A stretch of 17,748 nucleotides of DNA from RGIG3528 sp045616485 (GCA_045616485.1 JAZLGU010000002.1:1-17748); one strand, 5' to 3'. Shown: positions 1 to 8,693, counted from the stretch's first letter. Notes: generated from the sequence alone by a model not told the origin. Numbers and translations: made by a program.

Positions 1-100
1 TATGACCGTCGCGAGTTCCGGTTCCAGCCCGGAACTCGCAGGGCATAGCAGTTAGTGACCGTCCGCGAGTGGTCAACCTCGAGCAGAATGAGGTCAGCTT
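1..100. repeat. GC-rich inverted and direct repeat segment
   Basis: This segment is visibly richer in G+C than the AT-rich sequence that follows. Positions 11-21 and 29-39 form a perfect 11-bp inverted repeat (GCGAGTTCCGG and its complement) around a 7-nt loop. The motif GACCGTC(C)GCGAGT occurs at 4-16 and again at 57-70, so it is a near-exact direct repeat. TGACC at 56-60 and GGTCA at 71-75 make a second short inverted repeat. No T-run follows the main hairpin in either direction, so it is not an obvious intrinsic terminator. A short plus-strand reading frame from ATG at 2 stops at 53-55, but nothing supports it as a gene. A dispersed intergenic repeat is my best guess; the element may continue beyond the window edge. 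Confidence 0.5.
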
Positions 101-200
101 ATTTTTATATCACTTAATAATAATTCAAATAACTCAAATCACTGCCTTGGCTTTAAAGAGAGGAATGGGGCGAGCCCAGGGAGCAAGCGGAGCTAAAAAG

Positions 201-229
201 TTGACAGTGAGAAACGTCCCCGTGACAAT
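201..229 (-). repeat. REP-like imperfect palindrome, possible terminator of the EAL gene
   Basis: The plus strand reads TTGACA at 201-206 and TGACAA at 223-228, around a core of GAGAAACGTCCCC. On the minus strand this is an imperfect hairpin (TTGTCA with TGTCAA, one T-T mismatch, and an inner GGGGA/TTCTC helix with wobble pairs) followed by CTTTTTAG. It begins directly after the stop codon of the EAL protein, so it could terminate that transcript. From memory, very similar palindromes containing AACGTCCCC are dispersed in many clostridial genomes. I cannot test that here, so the repeat call is an inference. Confidence 0.45.
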
Positions 230-2476
230 TTATTTTGCCATGAGTTTTTCAAATTCGACTATGGATATAGGTTTGGAATAGTAGTAGCCCTGTATCACGT
301 CGCAATTAGCATCTCTTAAAATGTCCTTTTGTTCTTCGGTTTCTACGCCCTCAGCTACGACGCTGTGTCCGCGGCCTTGAGCCAGGGAGATAATATCAGC
401 TGCCATCTTGTTATCAGCCTCGTTATCCCTGGAGCAATCGTCCACAAGACTCTTGTCCATCTTTAATACGCCGGTAGGCATCTTCATCAGAAGCTGAAGT
501 GAAGAATATCCGCTGCCAAAATCATCCATGGCCAGGCCGAAGCCCGCTTCTTTGATACGATACATCACGTTCAAAAGCTCGTCCATATCGTTAAAGTCTG
601 CCGTCTCAGTAAGCTCAATTTCCAAAAGATGATGATCCACACCATAACGATCCGCTGTGTCGCTAAGAGTCTGTACGAAATCATCATCGTATAGATGAAG
701 TCTGGAGAAATTGATAGATATAGCTATTGGCGTAAAGCCTCTATTCTCCCAGTCCTTTAACTGCTGGCACACCACCTCAAATACATAGAAATCTATCCTC
801 TTTACAAAGCCATCAGACTCTGCAATAGGAATGAAAACGTTTGGTCCCATCATGCCGCGTACCGGATGATTCCATCTGATTAATGCTTCGGCACCTGTCA
901 TTTTTTCACTCACTGCTCCGTACTTAGGCTGCAGATATACCACCAGTTCCTTATTATCTATGGCCTTTAAAAGATCCATTTCCAGCTCGTGATTTTCCAT
1001 CTTTTTGCGGAAATCATCATCATTGTAAAAACCAATCTGGGTGTTAATTCCCTTCTTAAGATTTTTACGGGCTGTATTGGCTCTTGCACGAATTCTGTTT
1101 ATATCTTCATTGTTATTTTGTATGAGATAAACACCACAGTTAAAAATGATGTTCTGCTTTTTATATTTGCTGTTCTGCGCCAGCTCTCGTTCCGGCAGAG
1201 TCCCCGCCTTTCCGCAGATGGCGTACATTCTCTGCATCAGCTTTTCCTGATTCTCATATCTTAAAAGTATAGCAAAATGGTCTGCGCTGGTACGGCTGCA
1301 ACACTCATTCTTGTCTACTTCTTCAGTTAATACACCGGCTATATTTTTAAGCACCATGTTGCCGTATTTGTAGCCGCAGGATGTATTTATTGCGGTAAAA
1401 TCAGCCACGTCCATTACTACGTATGCATAATTCCCCTTAGTTTTCTTCAGAATAGTTTCGCATTGTTCCTTATGGTAAGCTTTATTGGCTATTCCGGTAA
1501 GCTCGTCATAATTGATGGCTTCAGCTATTTCTTTTTTCTTGGTCTGATCTGTGCGCATCATCACAATGAGCTGTACTACCAAGGCGAAAAGCAAAAAGCC
1601 TGCAATACCTGTAAGCCCAATGGATATTCTTGTAGTATTACGGTAAATAATATCGCTATCTACCAAAGCTATCACTGCAAGATCGGTAAATTCTTCAAGG
1701 GCTATACCATAGACAAAGTTTGTCCCCATCGGAGTATTGGCTTCATGCACCTTTGTTACACCTGTTTTAGCGATATTGGACATCATAAGCTTAAGATCTG
1801 CTATGCTGTCGCTTTCATCAAGATGCAATAACCCGTTTTCGTCAATAGAGGAAAAGCTGTCTGCAGGTACCACGACATTGCCATCTACATCAGCCAAAAA
1901 AGAGAAACCGTGTTTTTCATATATGGGTCTGGAGAAAATCTCAATAAACTCCTGCATTTCAAAGTATCCGAATACCATACCGCATACCTTGTCCTTTTCA
2001 TAGATAGGCAGTATTATAACCAGGCAGGTCTTCCCACCCAGCTCCGGTACATTAACAGACATAATGGCATACTTCTTATTTTCGATACTTGAACGCATTT
2101 TATTATCATTAAATTCGCCTTTTGTACCGTCGGACAAATAAAATACACTTTCACTGTCGAAGAAAAAGCCTACATCAATGGCTTTTGCCTCTTTTTTCAT
2201 AAGCATCATATCAGTAAGTTTAGTACTGTTTTCATCGATACCACTTAACTGTTTTGACAAAATATCCAGATAAACAATTCTGTGATTCAATTCTTCAACT
2301 ACTTCTTTTCTGTTGTTTGCTGCAGCTTCAATCATGTCCTTTTCGCAGTTTTTTCTGACCTCACGTCTTAAAAAAAACTCTCCAAAGAAGCCTACAGCTA
2401 CTACCAGCAAAATAGCTACCACTAAACCCAGTATGCTTCTACTTTTCCTTTTTCTATTCCCTGATTTCGTTTTCAT
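230..2476 (-). CDS. Membrane-bound c-di-GMP phosphodiesterase (sensor + degenerate GGDEF + EAL)
   Basis: The predicted protein has 748 residues and hydrolyses cyclic-di-GMP at the inner face of the membrane. A basic N-terminus is followed by a membrane segment (about 16-36), an extracytoplasmic sensor region (about 39-283, dCache-like in size and layout), a second membrane segment (about 284-307), a GGDEF-type domain (about 322-483) and an EAL domain (about 498-746). The GGDEF signature is degenerate: TSADHF at about 396-401 replaces the usual GGDEF, so diguanylate cyclase activity is unlikely. The EAL residues look complete: E530 in EALIRW, N589, E621, D651-D652 in MDDFGSG, K675, E709 in EGVE and Q729. 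I chose the ATG at 2476 because GGAG lies 5 nt upstream. The in-frame ATG at 2542 has no ribosome binding site and lies at the -10 region of a candidate promoter. The gene stands alone after the amylase gene. Confidence 0.9.
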   Translation of the reverse strand: MKTKSGNRKRKSRSILGLVVAILLVVAVGFFGEFFLRREVRKNCEKDMIEAAANNRKEVVEELNHRIVYLDILSKQLSGIDENSTKLTDMMLMKKEAKAIDVGFFFDSESVFYLSDGTKGEFNDNKMRSSIENKKYAIMSVNVPELGGKTCLVIILPIYEKDKVCGMVFGYFEMQEFIEIFSRPIYEKHGFSFLADVDGNVVVPADSFSSIDENGLLHLDESDSIADLKLMMSNIAKTGVTKVHEANTPMGTNFVYGIALEEFTDLAVIALVDSDIIYRNTTRISIGLTGIAGFLLFALVVQLIVMMRTDQTKKKEIAEAINYDELTGIANKAYHKEQCETILKKTKGNYAYVVMDVADFTAINTSCGYKYGNMVLKNIAGVLTEEVDKNECCSRTSADHFAILLRYENQEKLMQRMYAICGKAGTLPERELAQNSKYKKQNIIFNCGVYLIQNNNEDINRIRARANTARKNLKKGINTQIGFYNDDDFRKKMENHELEMDLLKAIDNKELVVYLQPKYGAVSEKMTGAEALIRWNHPVRGMMGPNVFIPIAESDGFVKRIDFYVFEVVCQQLKDWENRGFTPIAISINFSRLHLYDDDFVQTLSDTADRYGVDHHLLEIELTETADFNDMDELLNVMYRIKEAGFGLAMDDFGSGYSSLQLLMKMPTGVLKMDKSLVDDCSRDNEADNKMAADIISLAQGRGHSVVAEGVETEEQKDILRDANCDVIQGYYYSKPISIVEFEKLMAK

Positions 2477-2532
2477 TTCGGCTCCGCATCCCATATTAAT
2501 GCTAGGCAAGAAAAAAACACTTACCCATGAAA

Positions 2533-2561
2533 AATTTATCATAGGTAAATGTTTTCAGCAA
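2533..2561 (-). promoter_or_regulatory. Candidate sigma-A promoter of the EAL gene
   Basis: On the minus strand TTGCTG (2556-2561) and TAAATT (2533-2538) are separated by 17 nt. Transcription would start near 2526, about 50 nt before the chosen ATG at 2476. The match is partial, so this is a tentative call. It agrees with choosing the internal start codon. Confidence 0.35.
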
Positions 2562-2624
2562 TAGGCTACCCACTTTGTTGATAAAAGGTTTAGCCTTTCT
2601 TTATTATTGACCATAATATTCTTA

Positions 2625-4634
2625 TTATTCAATAAATCCCTTTAAAATCACAGAGGATTTCGGTCCCATCTGAACTTTTACGTGGTAATCCTCCACATAG
2701 TAGAACTTGGTCTCATTACTGAAACCATCACGGCCTGTAGAGTACATACGAACCAGTCGTAAAAAATCCATGTCCAGCGGCTCCAAATCCACCGGCACCT
2801 CCACGTCATGATCGTTATTATTCAATATGGTCACTATAAGACTGCTCTTATCATATCTGGCAAAGCAGATAACTCCATCCTGTGAAAAAATAGGCAAAAG
2901 ACCACCAGTACGCAACACAGGACAAGCCCGTCTGATAGCTGTCAGATTTTTATGCAGCTCTATCAGGGACTGATCCTCTCTGCCCCATGGATAGGTACGT
3001 CTGTTATCGGGGTCTGTAAAGCCACAAAGTCCCGCCTCATCGCCATAATAGATAGTAGGACTGCCGGGCCAGGTCATCTGAAACACTACTGCCTCTGCAA
3101 AAACCGCCTTGTCCACATCTCTCTCTGCCGCCTCAGGGCCCAGATGCTGTACTCTTCCTGTCACGTGATTGGTACGGGTTAGGAAACGGGAATGATCGTG
3201 ATTGGACAGCTGATTCATGGCAGCATACATAGAGCCATGGGAAAACACGCGGCTTGCTCTAAACATCTGTCCCTGAAAGGCCTCACAGTTATTCAGCAAC
3301 CAGCCTTTATACTCGTCAGAATGCTTTTCCATGCCCGTCAGGAACCAGGTAAGCGGCTCCATAAAGGCGTCATAGTTCATAATGGTATCCCATTCATCGC
3401 CCTGTAGCCATGGGCCTGCATCTCCGTAATGCTCAGCTATTATTATCGCTTCAGGATTGGCCTCTCTCACTGCTTTTCTGAACCTCTTCCAAAAAGCGTG
3501 GTTGAACTCACTGCTGTGTCCCAAATCCGCTGCCACATCCAGTCTCCAGCCATCAATATTATATGGCTCAGAAACCCATTTCTGCCCTATGCGGCATATA
3601 TAGTCACACAGCTCTTCTGATTCTTCATAATTAAGCTTAGGCAAAGTATCAAAGCCCCACCAGCCTTCATAGGAATTTTTGTCATCAGGATTATAAAACC
3701 TGAAGAACTTTCTATACTTACTGTCTTTTGAATTATACGCACCGGCTTCTTCATCAGTATTCACTGAATAGTAGCCTTCCCTATCCATCCATCTGTTAAA
3801 AGAACCACAATGATTAAAAACACCATCCAGTATAATTCGCATACCCCGTCGATGAACTTCCCTGCAAAAATCAGCAAAATACCTGTTGCTGGCTTCCAGA
3901 TTCTCCTGGTAAGTGGTACGAATAACATATCTGTTGTTGCCGTAGGTGCCTTCATCTCCCACATCCTTTGTAATCACGGTAAGATGGGGATCCACATGAT
4001 CATAATCCTGACAATCGTATTTGTGATTGGAGGGTGAAACAAAGACCGGGTTCAGATACAGTACCTCTACTCCCAGTTCCTGTAAATAATCCAGCTTTCT
4101 TTTTATACCGGAAATATCACCACCATAAAAGCGACCTACGTCAAGATCTGCCACGGGGGCATTCCAGTCAAACACCTGTTCCACAGGCTTACCTGCATAA
4201 TAGTACTCGCAGGGCACCACATCATTAGACTTATGACCATTATAAAATCGATCCGTAAATATCTGGTACATAACAGTACCTATTGCCCAGGAAGGAATGT
4301 AAAATCCCGGGAAAATACTGAAGGTCTCCCCCCAGTCAAAGTAATCCTTCATGCCGCCGGCTACATAGTAATAGACTCTGCCTTCAAAAAAAGCCTTGAA
4401 GCCATAATTTATACGTCTGTCACCTACTGTAAATGAACAGGCATAATAGTCAAAGCGATTGCTCTCCGACTCCTTTGTCATAGGCAGCTCGAAGGTATCA
4501 CTGACAAGTACAGGAGAAGACTCCAAGCCTTTAGGGCACCGGAGTCTTACTGTTATTTTTTCATTTGGTTGTACAAACATCGGACTGCGAAACATTTCTG
4601 TTTCATCCGAATAAAAATACCTAAGTGAATTCAT
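2625..4634 (-). CDS. GH13 alpha-glucan hydrolase (neopullulanase / cyclomaltodextrinase-like)
   Basis: This 669-residue protein belongs to glycoside hydrolase family 13 and should cleave alpha-1,4-glucosidic bonds in maltodextrins or pullulan-type oligosaccharides. There is no signal peptide, so it is probably cytoplasmic. Residues 1 to about 110 form a beta-rich N-terminal domain of the kind found in neopullulanase-like enzymes. The TIM barrel starts around IGTVMYQIFTDRF (118-130). All conserved regions are visible: region I DGVFNH (270-275), region II GWRLDVAAD with nucleophile D366, region III with acid/base E401 (IIIAEH), and region IV with D480 (SNHDHSR). A domain C-like beta region closes the protein. 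Its ATG shares a base with the ftsH stop codon (TAATG on the minus strand), which suggests translational coupling. Exact specificity (neopullulanase, cyclomaltodextrinase, maltogenic amylase) cannot be decided from sequence. Confidence 0.9.
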   Translation of the reverse strand: MNSLRYFYSDETEMFRSPMFVQPNEKITVRLRCPKGLESSPVLVSDTFELPMTKESESNRFDYYACSFTVGDRRINYGFKAFFEGRVYYYVAGGMKDYFDWGETFSIFPGFYIPSWAIGTVMYQIFTDRFYNGHKSNDVVPCEYYYAGKPVEQVFDWNAPVADLDVGRFYGGDISGIKRKLDYLQELGVEVLYLNPVFVSPSNHKYDCQDYDHVDPHLTVITKDVGDEGTYGNNRYVIRTTYQENLEASNRYFADFCREVHRRGMRIILDGVFNHCGSFNRWMDREGYYSVNTDEEAGAYNSKDSKYRKFFRFYNPDDKNSYEGWWGFDTLPKLNYEESEELCDYICRIGQKWVSEPYNIDGWRLDVAADLGHSSEFNHAFWKRFRKAVREANPEAIIIAEHYGDAGPWLQGDEWDTIMNYDAFMEPLTWFLTGMEKHSDEYKGWLLNNCEAFQGQMFRASRVFSHGSMYAAMNQLSNHDHSRFLTRTNHVTGRVQHLGPEAAERDVDKAVFAEAVVFQMTWPGSPTIYYGDEAGLCGFTDPDNRRTYPWGREDQSLIELHKNLTAIRRACPVLRTGGLLPIFSQDGVICFARYDKSSLIVTILNNNDHDVEVPVDLEPLDMDFLRLVRMYSTGRDGFSNETKFYYVEDYHVKVQMGPKSSVILKGFIE

Positions 4635-6439
4635 TAATTAAACAAAGCCTCGAACTCTTCTCTTGTAATGCGTTCTTTTTCCAGCAGCAGATCTGCACAC
4701 TTATGAAGAATCTCCATATTTTCAGTAAGAATCTGCTCTGCCTTTGCATTGGATTCGGTGATTATTCTCTTAACTTCTTCATCTATGAGATCCTGAGTCT
4801 TTTCACTGACTGTTTTGGTATGTCCGTAATCACGACCTACAAATACCTCTTCGTCATCAGCTTCATAAAGAATAGGTCCCAGCTTCTCTGAAAAACCATA
4901 TCTGGTCACCATCTGTCTGGCAGTCTGTGTAGCCTGCTTAATATCCTGTGATGCTCCTGTTGTCTCTTCATCGAAAATCAGCTTTTCAGCAGCTCTTCCA
5001 CCAAAGTCTACAATAATATGCTGAAGCATCTTATTTTTCGTGATATACATCTCATCTTTTTCAGGAAGGGGCATAGTATAGCCGCCGGCACCACCTGCAG
5101 GTATTATGGAAACTGTATAAACAGGCCCCATATCCGGCAAAAGATGGAAAAGAATAGCATGACCGGCCTCATGATATGCAGTCATCTTCTTTTCCTTGTC
5201 AGAGATAACCTTACTCTTTTTCTCTACGCCAATACTGATCTTTATAAAGGCCTTTTTAATATCTTCGTCCTTAATGAACTTGTTGCCGCTTCGTGCCGCA
5301 TGAATAGCTGCCTCATTCAGAAGATTCTCAAGGTCTGCTCCTGTAAAGCCTGCTGTAGTACGGGCAACATCATGAAGATTGACGTCATCTCCCACAGGTT
5401 TATTCTTAATGTGCACCTTAAGGATATCTTCTCTGCCCTGCACGTCAGGACGGTTTACGTATACCTTACGGTCAAAACGTCCCGGACGCATAATGGCCGG
5501 ATCCAGAATATCCACACGGTTGGTAGCTGCGATAACAATGATGCCCTCATTTACTGAGAAGCCATCCATCTCTACCAGCATCTGATTCAAGGTCTGCTCA
5601 CGCTCATCGTGACCGCCACCCATGCCGGCGCCTCGACGTCTGGCCACCGCATCAATCTCATCGATAAATACGATACATGGAGCATTTTTCTTGGCCTCAG
5701 CAAACATATCACGAACACGTGAAGCTCCCACGCCTACGAACATTTCAACAAAATCAGAACCGGAAATGGAGAAAAATGGAACTCCCGCTTCTCCGGCTAC
5801 AGCCTTGGCCAAAAGAGTCTTACCTGTACCTGGAGGGCCTACAAGTATAACTCCTTTAGGAATGCGCGCTCCCAGATCTATATACTTCTTCGGATCTTTC
5901 AGGAAATCAACAATTTCCATCAGCTCCTCTTTTTCCTCTGTAATACCTGCAACATTATTGAAATTAATCTTCTTGGCATCTGCTGCGCTGACCATGGTAG
6001 CACGGCTTCTGCCGAAATTCATCATCTTCTGGTTGTTTCCGCCTGCCTGCGCAGAAAAGCCGGACATAAAGATAAATAGAATAATGACAATTACGATATA
6101 AGGCAGGACATTGGTCAGGAAAACATTAGGCGTCCTTACATTGGTAATGTATGGATCAATATCATAATCCAATGTAGTCTTCCATATCTTATAAACATCC
6201 AGCGCATAGAATTTTTTAGTATTGCCGTCTTTTAATGTAACTTTAATGCTTCCCGTAGGCACCTGCTGATTCTGGTTAATGGTAACTGCCTTTACATTAC
6301 CTGCCTCCAGGTCCTTCATATAGTCCTTATAACGATATGAGGAATCATCTCCTGCCAAAAGCTGAGCCATCCACAGTATCAGCACGACAATCAGCAATAT
6401 AATAGCATATAATCCAAATGTTCTTCCGAATTTTTTCAC
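4634..6439 (-). CDS. ftsH: ATP-dependent zinc metalloprotease FtsH
   Basis: This 601-residue membrane AAA+ protease degrades unneeded or damaged membrane and cytoplasmic proteins as a hexamer. It has a first membrane segment (about 8-29), an extracytoplasmic domain (about 30-105) and a second membrane segment (about 106-126). The AAA domain carries Walker A GPPGTGKT (201-208), pore motif FVGVG (234-238), Walker B IVFIDE (256-261) and the second region of homology ending in RPGRFDR (318-324). The peptidase domain has the zinc motif HEAGH (423-427) and a probable third ligand D499. The start codon is GTG and overlaps the hpt stop codon by 4 nt, so translation is likely coupled. The hpt-ftsH order is the classic Firmicute arrangement. 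Length and motifs are ordinary for the family, though the C-terminal tail is short. Confidence 0.97.
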   Translation of the reverse strand: MKKFGRTFGLYAIILLIVVLILWMAQLLAGDDSSYRYKDYMKDLEAGNVKAVTINQNQQVPTGSIKVTLKDGNTKKFYALDVYKIWKTTLDYDIDPYITNVRTPNVFLTNVLPYIVIVIILFIFMSGFSAQAGGNNQKMMNFGRSRATMVSAADAKKINFNNVAGITEEKEELMEIVDFLKDPKKYIDLGARIPKGVILVGPPGTGKTLLAKAVAGEAGVPFFSISGSDFVEMFVGVGASRVRDMFAEAKKNAPCIVFIDEIDAVARRRGAGMGGGHDEREQTLNQMLVEMDGFSVNEGIIVIAATNRVDILDPAIMRPGRFDRKVYVNRPDVQGREDILKVHIKNKPVGDDVNLHDVARTTAGFTGADLENLLNEAAIHAARSGNKFIKDEDIKKAFIKISIGVEKKSKVISDKEKKMTAYHEAGHAILFHLLPDMGPVYTVSIIPAGGAGGYTMPLPEKDEMYITKNKMLQHIIVDFGGRAAEKLIFDEETTGASQDIKQATQTARQMVTRYGFSEKLGPILYEADDEEVFVGRDYGHTKTVSEKTQDLIDEEVKRIITESNAKAEQILTENMEILHKCADLLLEKERITREEFEALFN

Positions 6440-6957
6440 TGTTCCAATACCCCCACGTAAGGAAGATTTCTGTACTTCTGCATGTAATCAAGTCCATATC
6501 CGATAACAAAAGCATCAGGAATCTTAAAGCCTGTGTATTCAACATCTACAGGCACTTCGCGTCTGTCAGGCTTGTCTAACAGCGTGCAAAGCTTGATACT
6601 CTTTGGATTGCGCACTTTTAAAAGAGCCAAAAGATGAGACAAGGTCCTGCCGGAGTCCACTATATCCTCAACTACAATAACATTCTTACCTTCAATGGAG
6701 TCATCCAGATCCTTGATAATCTTGACACGACCTGATGATACAGTCCCCTCGCCATAGCTGGATACTGACATGAAATCAAATGTAACAGGTACTGTGAGAT
6801 TTTTTGCCAGCTCTGTAGTAAAAAATATGCTTCCCTTTAATATACATACCAGAAGCACATCCTCCCCGGCATAATCTTTATCTATCTGCGCTGCCATTTC
6901 TTTTACTCTTTTTTGGATTTCTTCTTCAGAAATCATAACTGAAATCTTATCTGCCAT
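6436..6957 (-). CDS. hpt: Hypoxanthine(-guanine) phosphoribosyltransferase
   Basis: This 173-residue enzyme of purine salvage transfers the phosphoribosyl group of PRPP to hypoxanthine or guanine, giving IMP or GMP. The PRPP-binding loop VIVVEDIVDSGRT is at 93-105. The N-terminal part contains the CILKGS segment (38-43), and SSYGEG (66-71) lies in the flexible loop. Near the C-terminus are the purine-contact region (PDAFVIGYGLDY) and LPYVGVL, both typical of HPRT. AAAGGAG lies 6 nt before the ATG and also overlaps the tilS stop region, 11 nt away. The gene overlaps ftsH by 4 nt. The tilS-hpt-ftsH order is widely conserved and supports the assignment. Confidence 0.96.
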   Translation of the reverse strand: MADKISVMISEEEIQKRVKEMAAQIDKDYAGEDVLLVCILKGSIFFTTELAKNLTVPVTFDFMSVSSYGEGTVSSGRVKIIKDLDDSIEGKNVIVVEDIVDSGRTLSHLLALLKVRNPKSIKLCTLLDKPDRREVPVDVEYTGFKIPDAFVIGYGLDYMQKYRNLPYVGVLEQ

Positions 6958-6968
6958 AATACACTCCT

Positions 6969-8378
6969 TTAATTTTCTATATTGATTACAAGAATATATC
7001 TTGTGTCATCAGTCACTCTATAGGCCTCACAGCCTCTTACTCCATAGATAATGAAAGCCTCGTCTTCATAGGCCGCTATCATGCTTTCGCCTCTTTCGTC
7101 CACAGGGATCCTGGCCTCCATCAAAAGGTCAAATACCTTCTTTTTTCTGCCATCTTTGTATACCGTAATATAATCCGTCGCTCTGGCCGGCCTGCAGCTT
7201 ACTTTCTCAGGCGAAAATTCAGAATAGACTTTTTTTACTGCTTCCAGATCCATTAGCTTACGGCAGCCATTTTCACCGAAGCCACCTGCTCTGTCTATAA
7301 AGTCCCTACTGCTTTCACCTTCCTGCCTTTCTATTACGCAGGCAGAAAACGAGAGGGTCGCATGGCCAGTATTATTACAGTTCGAATCATCAATGTCAAA
7401 TCTATTTTTCTTAGTAAATATAAGGCTTACAAAGGCTTTTTGTCCGGTAATTCCATATTTGAAGTCCACCTTGGCCCCGGTCTGCATATCCATAAGAGCC
7501 AGAGCATTTTCCACATGCCTGTGTGTAATATCTTTTTTACGCCCCGACACCTGACATAATATCTGATAAATTACTTTTTCTGCAATAACTTCATCCGCTT
7601 CCCGCAAATCTTTAATATTTACTACCAGCTTATCTTCCTCGCATCTGACAGCCTTTTCATATATCTTAGCGGCCTCTCTTTCCAGATACTCGTCCACCTT
7701 TCTAAGATAATCGGAAGTCTCACAAATATGGTCCACACTGCCTTGCTGTATCATCAAAAGCTTCGGTATCACTTCATGTCTGATAATATTTCTGCTGGCA
7801 TCATTTTCCAGATTAGTAGAATCGGTCACAAAACAAATATTATTTTTGAGAAGATACTCCTCAATTTCCTTTTTGTCAAGACAAAGAAGAGGTCTTATTA
7901 CTTTTCCATTCTGGGGCCTGATCCCTGCAAGTCCGGTCAGCCTGCTGCCTCGAATCATTTGGAAAAGCACTGTTTCTGCCTGATCGTCCTTGTGATGAGC
8001 TATGGCGATTTTATCGTAGTTTTCCTCTTCGGCCATATGAAAAAAATAATCATATCTGGCCCTTCTTCCGGCTTCTTCGAGACTTTCACCTGTTTCTCCT
8101 GCCAGCAACGGCACGTCGATATACACAGCCTGAAAATCTACCCCCTGCTGTTTGCAAAGCTCCCTACAAAATTCCTGATCCCTATAAGCTTCATCTCCAC
8201 GTATGCCATGATTGACATGCACTGCAAAAAGCGTAAGTTTATAGGTCTCCTTTAGTCCTAACAAAGCAAAAAGAAGGCAGACTGAATCGGCGCCCCCGGA
8301 TAGCCCCAGCAGCACTCTGTCCCCCTCCTTAAGGAGATTATTCTCTTTGCAATAATTATGGATTAGTCGTTGTACCAT
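6969..8378 (-). CDS. tilS: tRNA(Ile)-lysidine synthase TilS
   Basis: This 469-residue enzyme converts C34 of the CAU-anticodon tRNA-Ile to lysidine, using ATP and lysine, so that AUA is read as isoleucine; it is normally essential. The N-terminal N-type ATP pyrophosphatase domain has the P-loop SGGADS (27-32), HVNHGIRG (55-62), AHHKDDQAET (128-137) and a TDSTN...RNIIRHEVIP block (186-206). A middle domain follows, and the C-terminal TilS domain spans about 385-465. Length matches the full-length Firmicute form. The start codon lies 23 nt inside the upstream divIC-like gene, with AGAGAAG just before the ATG. That overlap and the 11-nt gap to hpt place it in the same operon. Confidence 0.96.
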   Translation of the reverse strand: MVQRLIHNYCKENNLLKEGDRVLLGLSGGADSVCLLFALLGLKETYKLTLFAVHVNHGIRGDEAYRDQEFCRELCKQQGVDFQAVYIDVPLLAGETGESLEEAGRRARYDYFFHMAEEENYDKIAIAHHKDDQAETVLFQMIRGSRLTGLAGIRPQNGKVIRPLLCLDKKEIEEYLLKNNICFVTDSTNLENDASRNIIRHEVIPKLLMIQQGSVDHICETSDYLRKVDEYLEREAAKIYEKAVRCEEDKLVVNIKDLREADEVIAEKVIYQILCQVSGRKKDITHRHVENALALMDMQTGAKVDFKYGITGQKAFVSLIFTKKNRFDIDDSNCNNTGHATLSFSACVIERQEGESSRDFIDRAGGFGENGCRKLMDLEAVKKVYSEFSPEKVSCRPARATDYITVYKDGRKKKVFDLLMEARIPVDERGESMIAAYEDEAFIIYGVRGCEAYRVTDDTRYILVINIEN

Positions 8379-8676
8379 CGTCTTCTCTAAATACTATCTC
8401 GCCCTTATATACCAGACCCAGCTTCTCTCTGGCCACATCCTCTACATACTTAAGAGTCTGCATATATGCCTGCTTATTAGCTAATTCCTTGGCCCTTTCC
8501 AGTTCATCCTCGTACTTGGCATTAAGCTCATTATATCTGCTTTCCAAAGCCCTTTTTTGCTTGAGCAAAGATTGCTCCCTGTAAAAAAGACTACCGCCCA
8601 GCACCACTATAAAAAGGGCTATAACAAAAAGTCCACTTCTATTTTTTCTTTTTTTAGGTGCAACATTGTCTGTCAT
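8356..8676 (-). CDS. divIC: DivIC/FtsB-family septum formation initiator
   Basis: This small bitopic membrane protein (106 residues from the ATG used here) belongs to the DivIC/FtsL/FtsB family, which scaffolds the division septum together with FtsQ/DivIB and FtsL. A basic cytoplasmic N-terminus (PKKRKNR) is followed by one membrane segment (about 15-32). A charged coiled coil (about 33-72) and the family-typical YVEDVAREKLGLVYKGEIVF segment (about 77-96) complete it. An in-frame GTG at 8685 would add three residues. I prefer the ATG at 8676 because GGTGA lies 5 nt before it, but the choice is not firm. In Bacillus subtilis divIC sits between rqcP (yabO) and tilS, which is exactly its place here. 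It overlaps tilS by 21-23 nt. Confidence 0.85.
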   Translation of the reverse strand: MTDNVAPKKRKNRSGLFVIALFIVVLGGSLFYREQSLLKQKRALESRYNELNAKYEDELERAKELANKQAYMQTLKYVEDVAREKLGLVYKGEIVFREDDGTTTNP

Positions 8677-8693
8677 ATGATTCACCGTATTCT

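Noticed and set aside
2..55. Short plus-strand reading frame (17 codons) in the repeat segment
   Set aside because: It has no visible ribosome binding site within the window and its sequence is dictated by the inverted repeat.
2477..2542. Longer N-terminus for the EAL protein, starting at the ATG at 2542
   Set aside because: It has no ribosome binding site and lies at the -10 of a candidate promoter; the ATG at 2476 has GGAG at suitable spacing and gives the usual basic N-terminus before the membrane segment.
2584..2598. Hairpin AAAGG/CCTTT after the GH13 gene as a terminator
   Set aside because: The stem is only 5 bp and the T-run is short and interrupted; it may slow transcription but is too weak to call.
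5018..5557. Plus-strand open frame of 179 codons opposite ftsH
   Set aside because: The minus strand carries all FtsH motifs without interruption here; the plus-strand protein has no family-like features.
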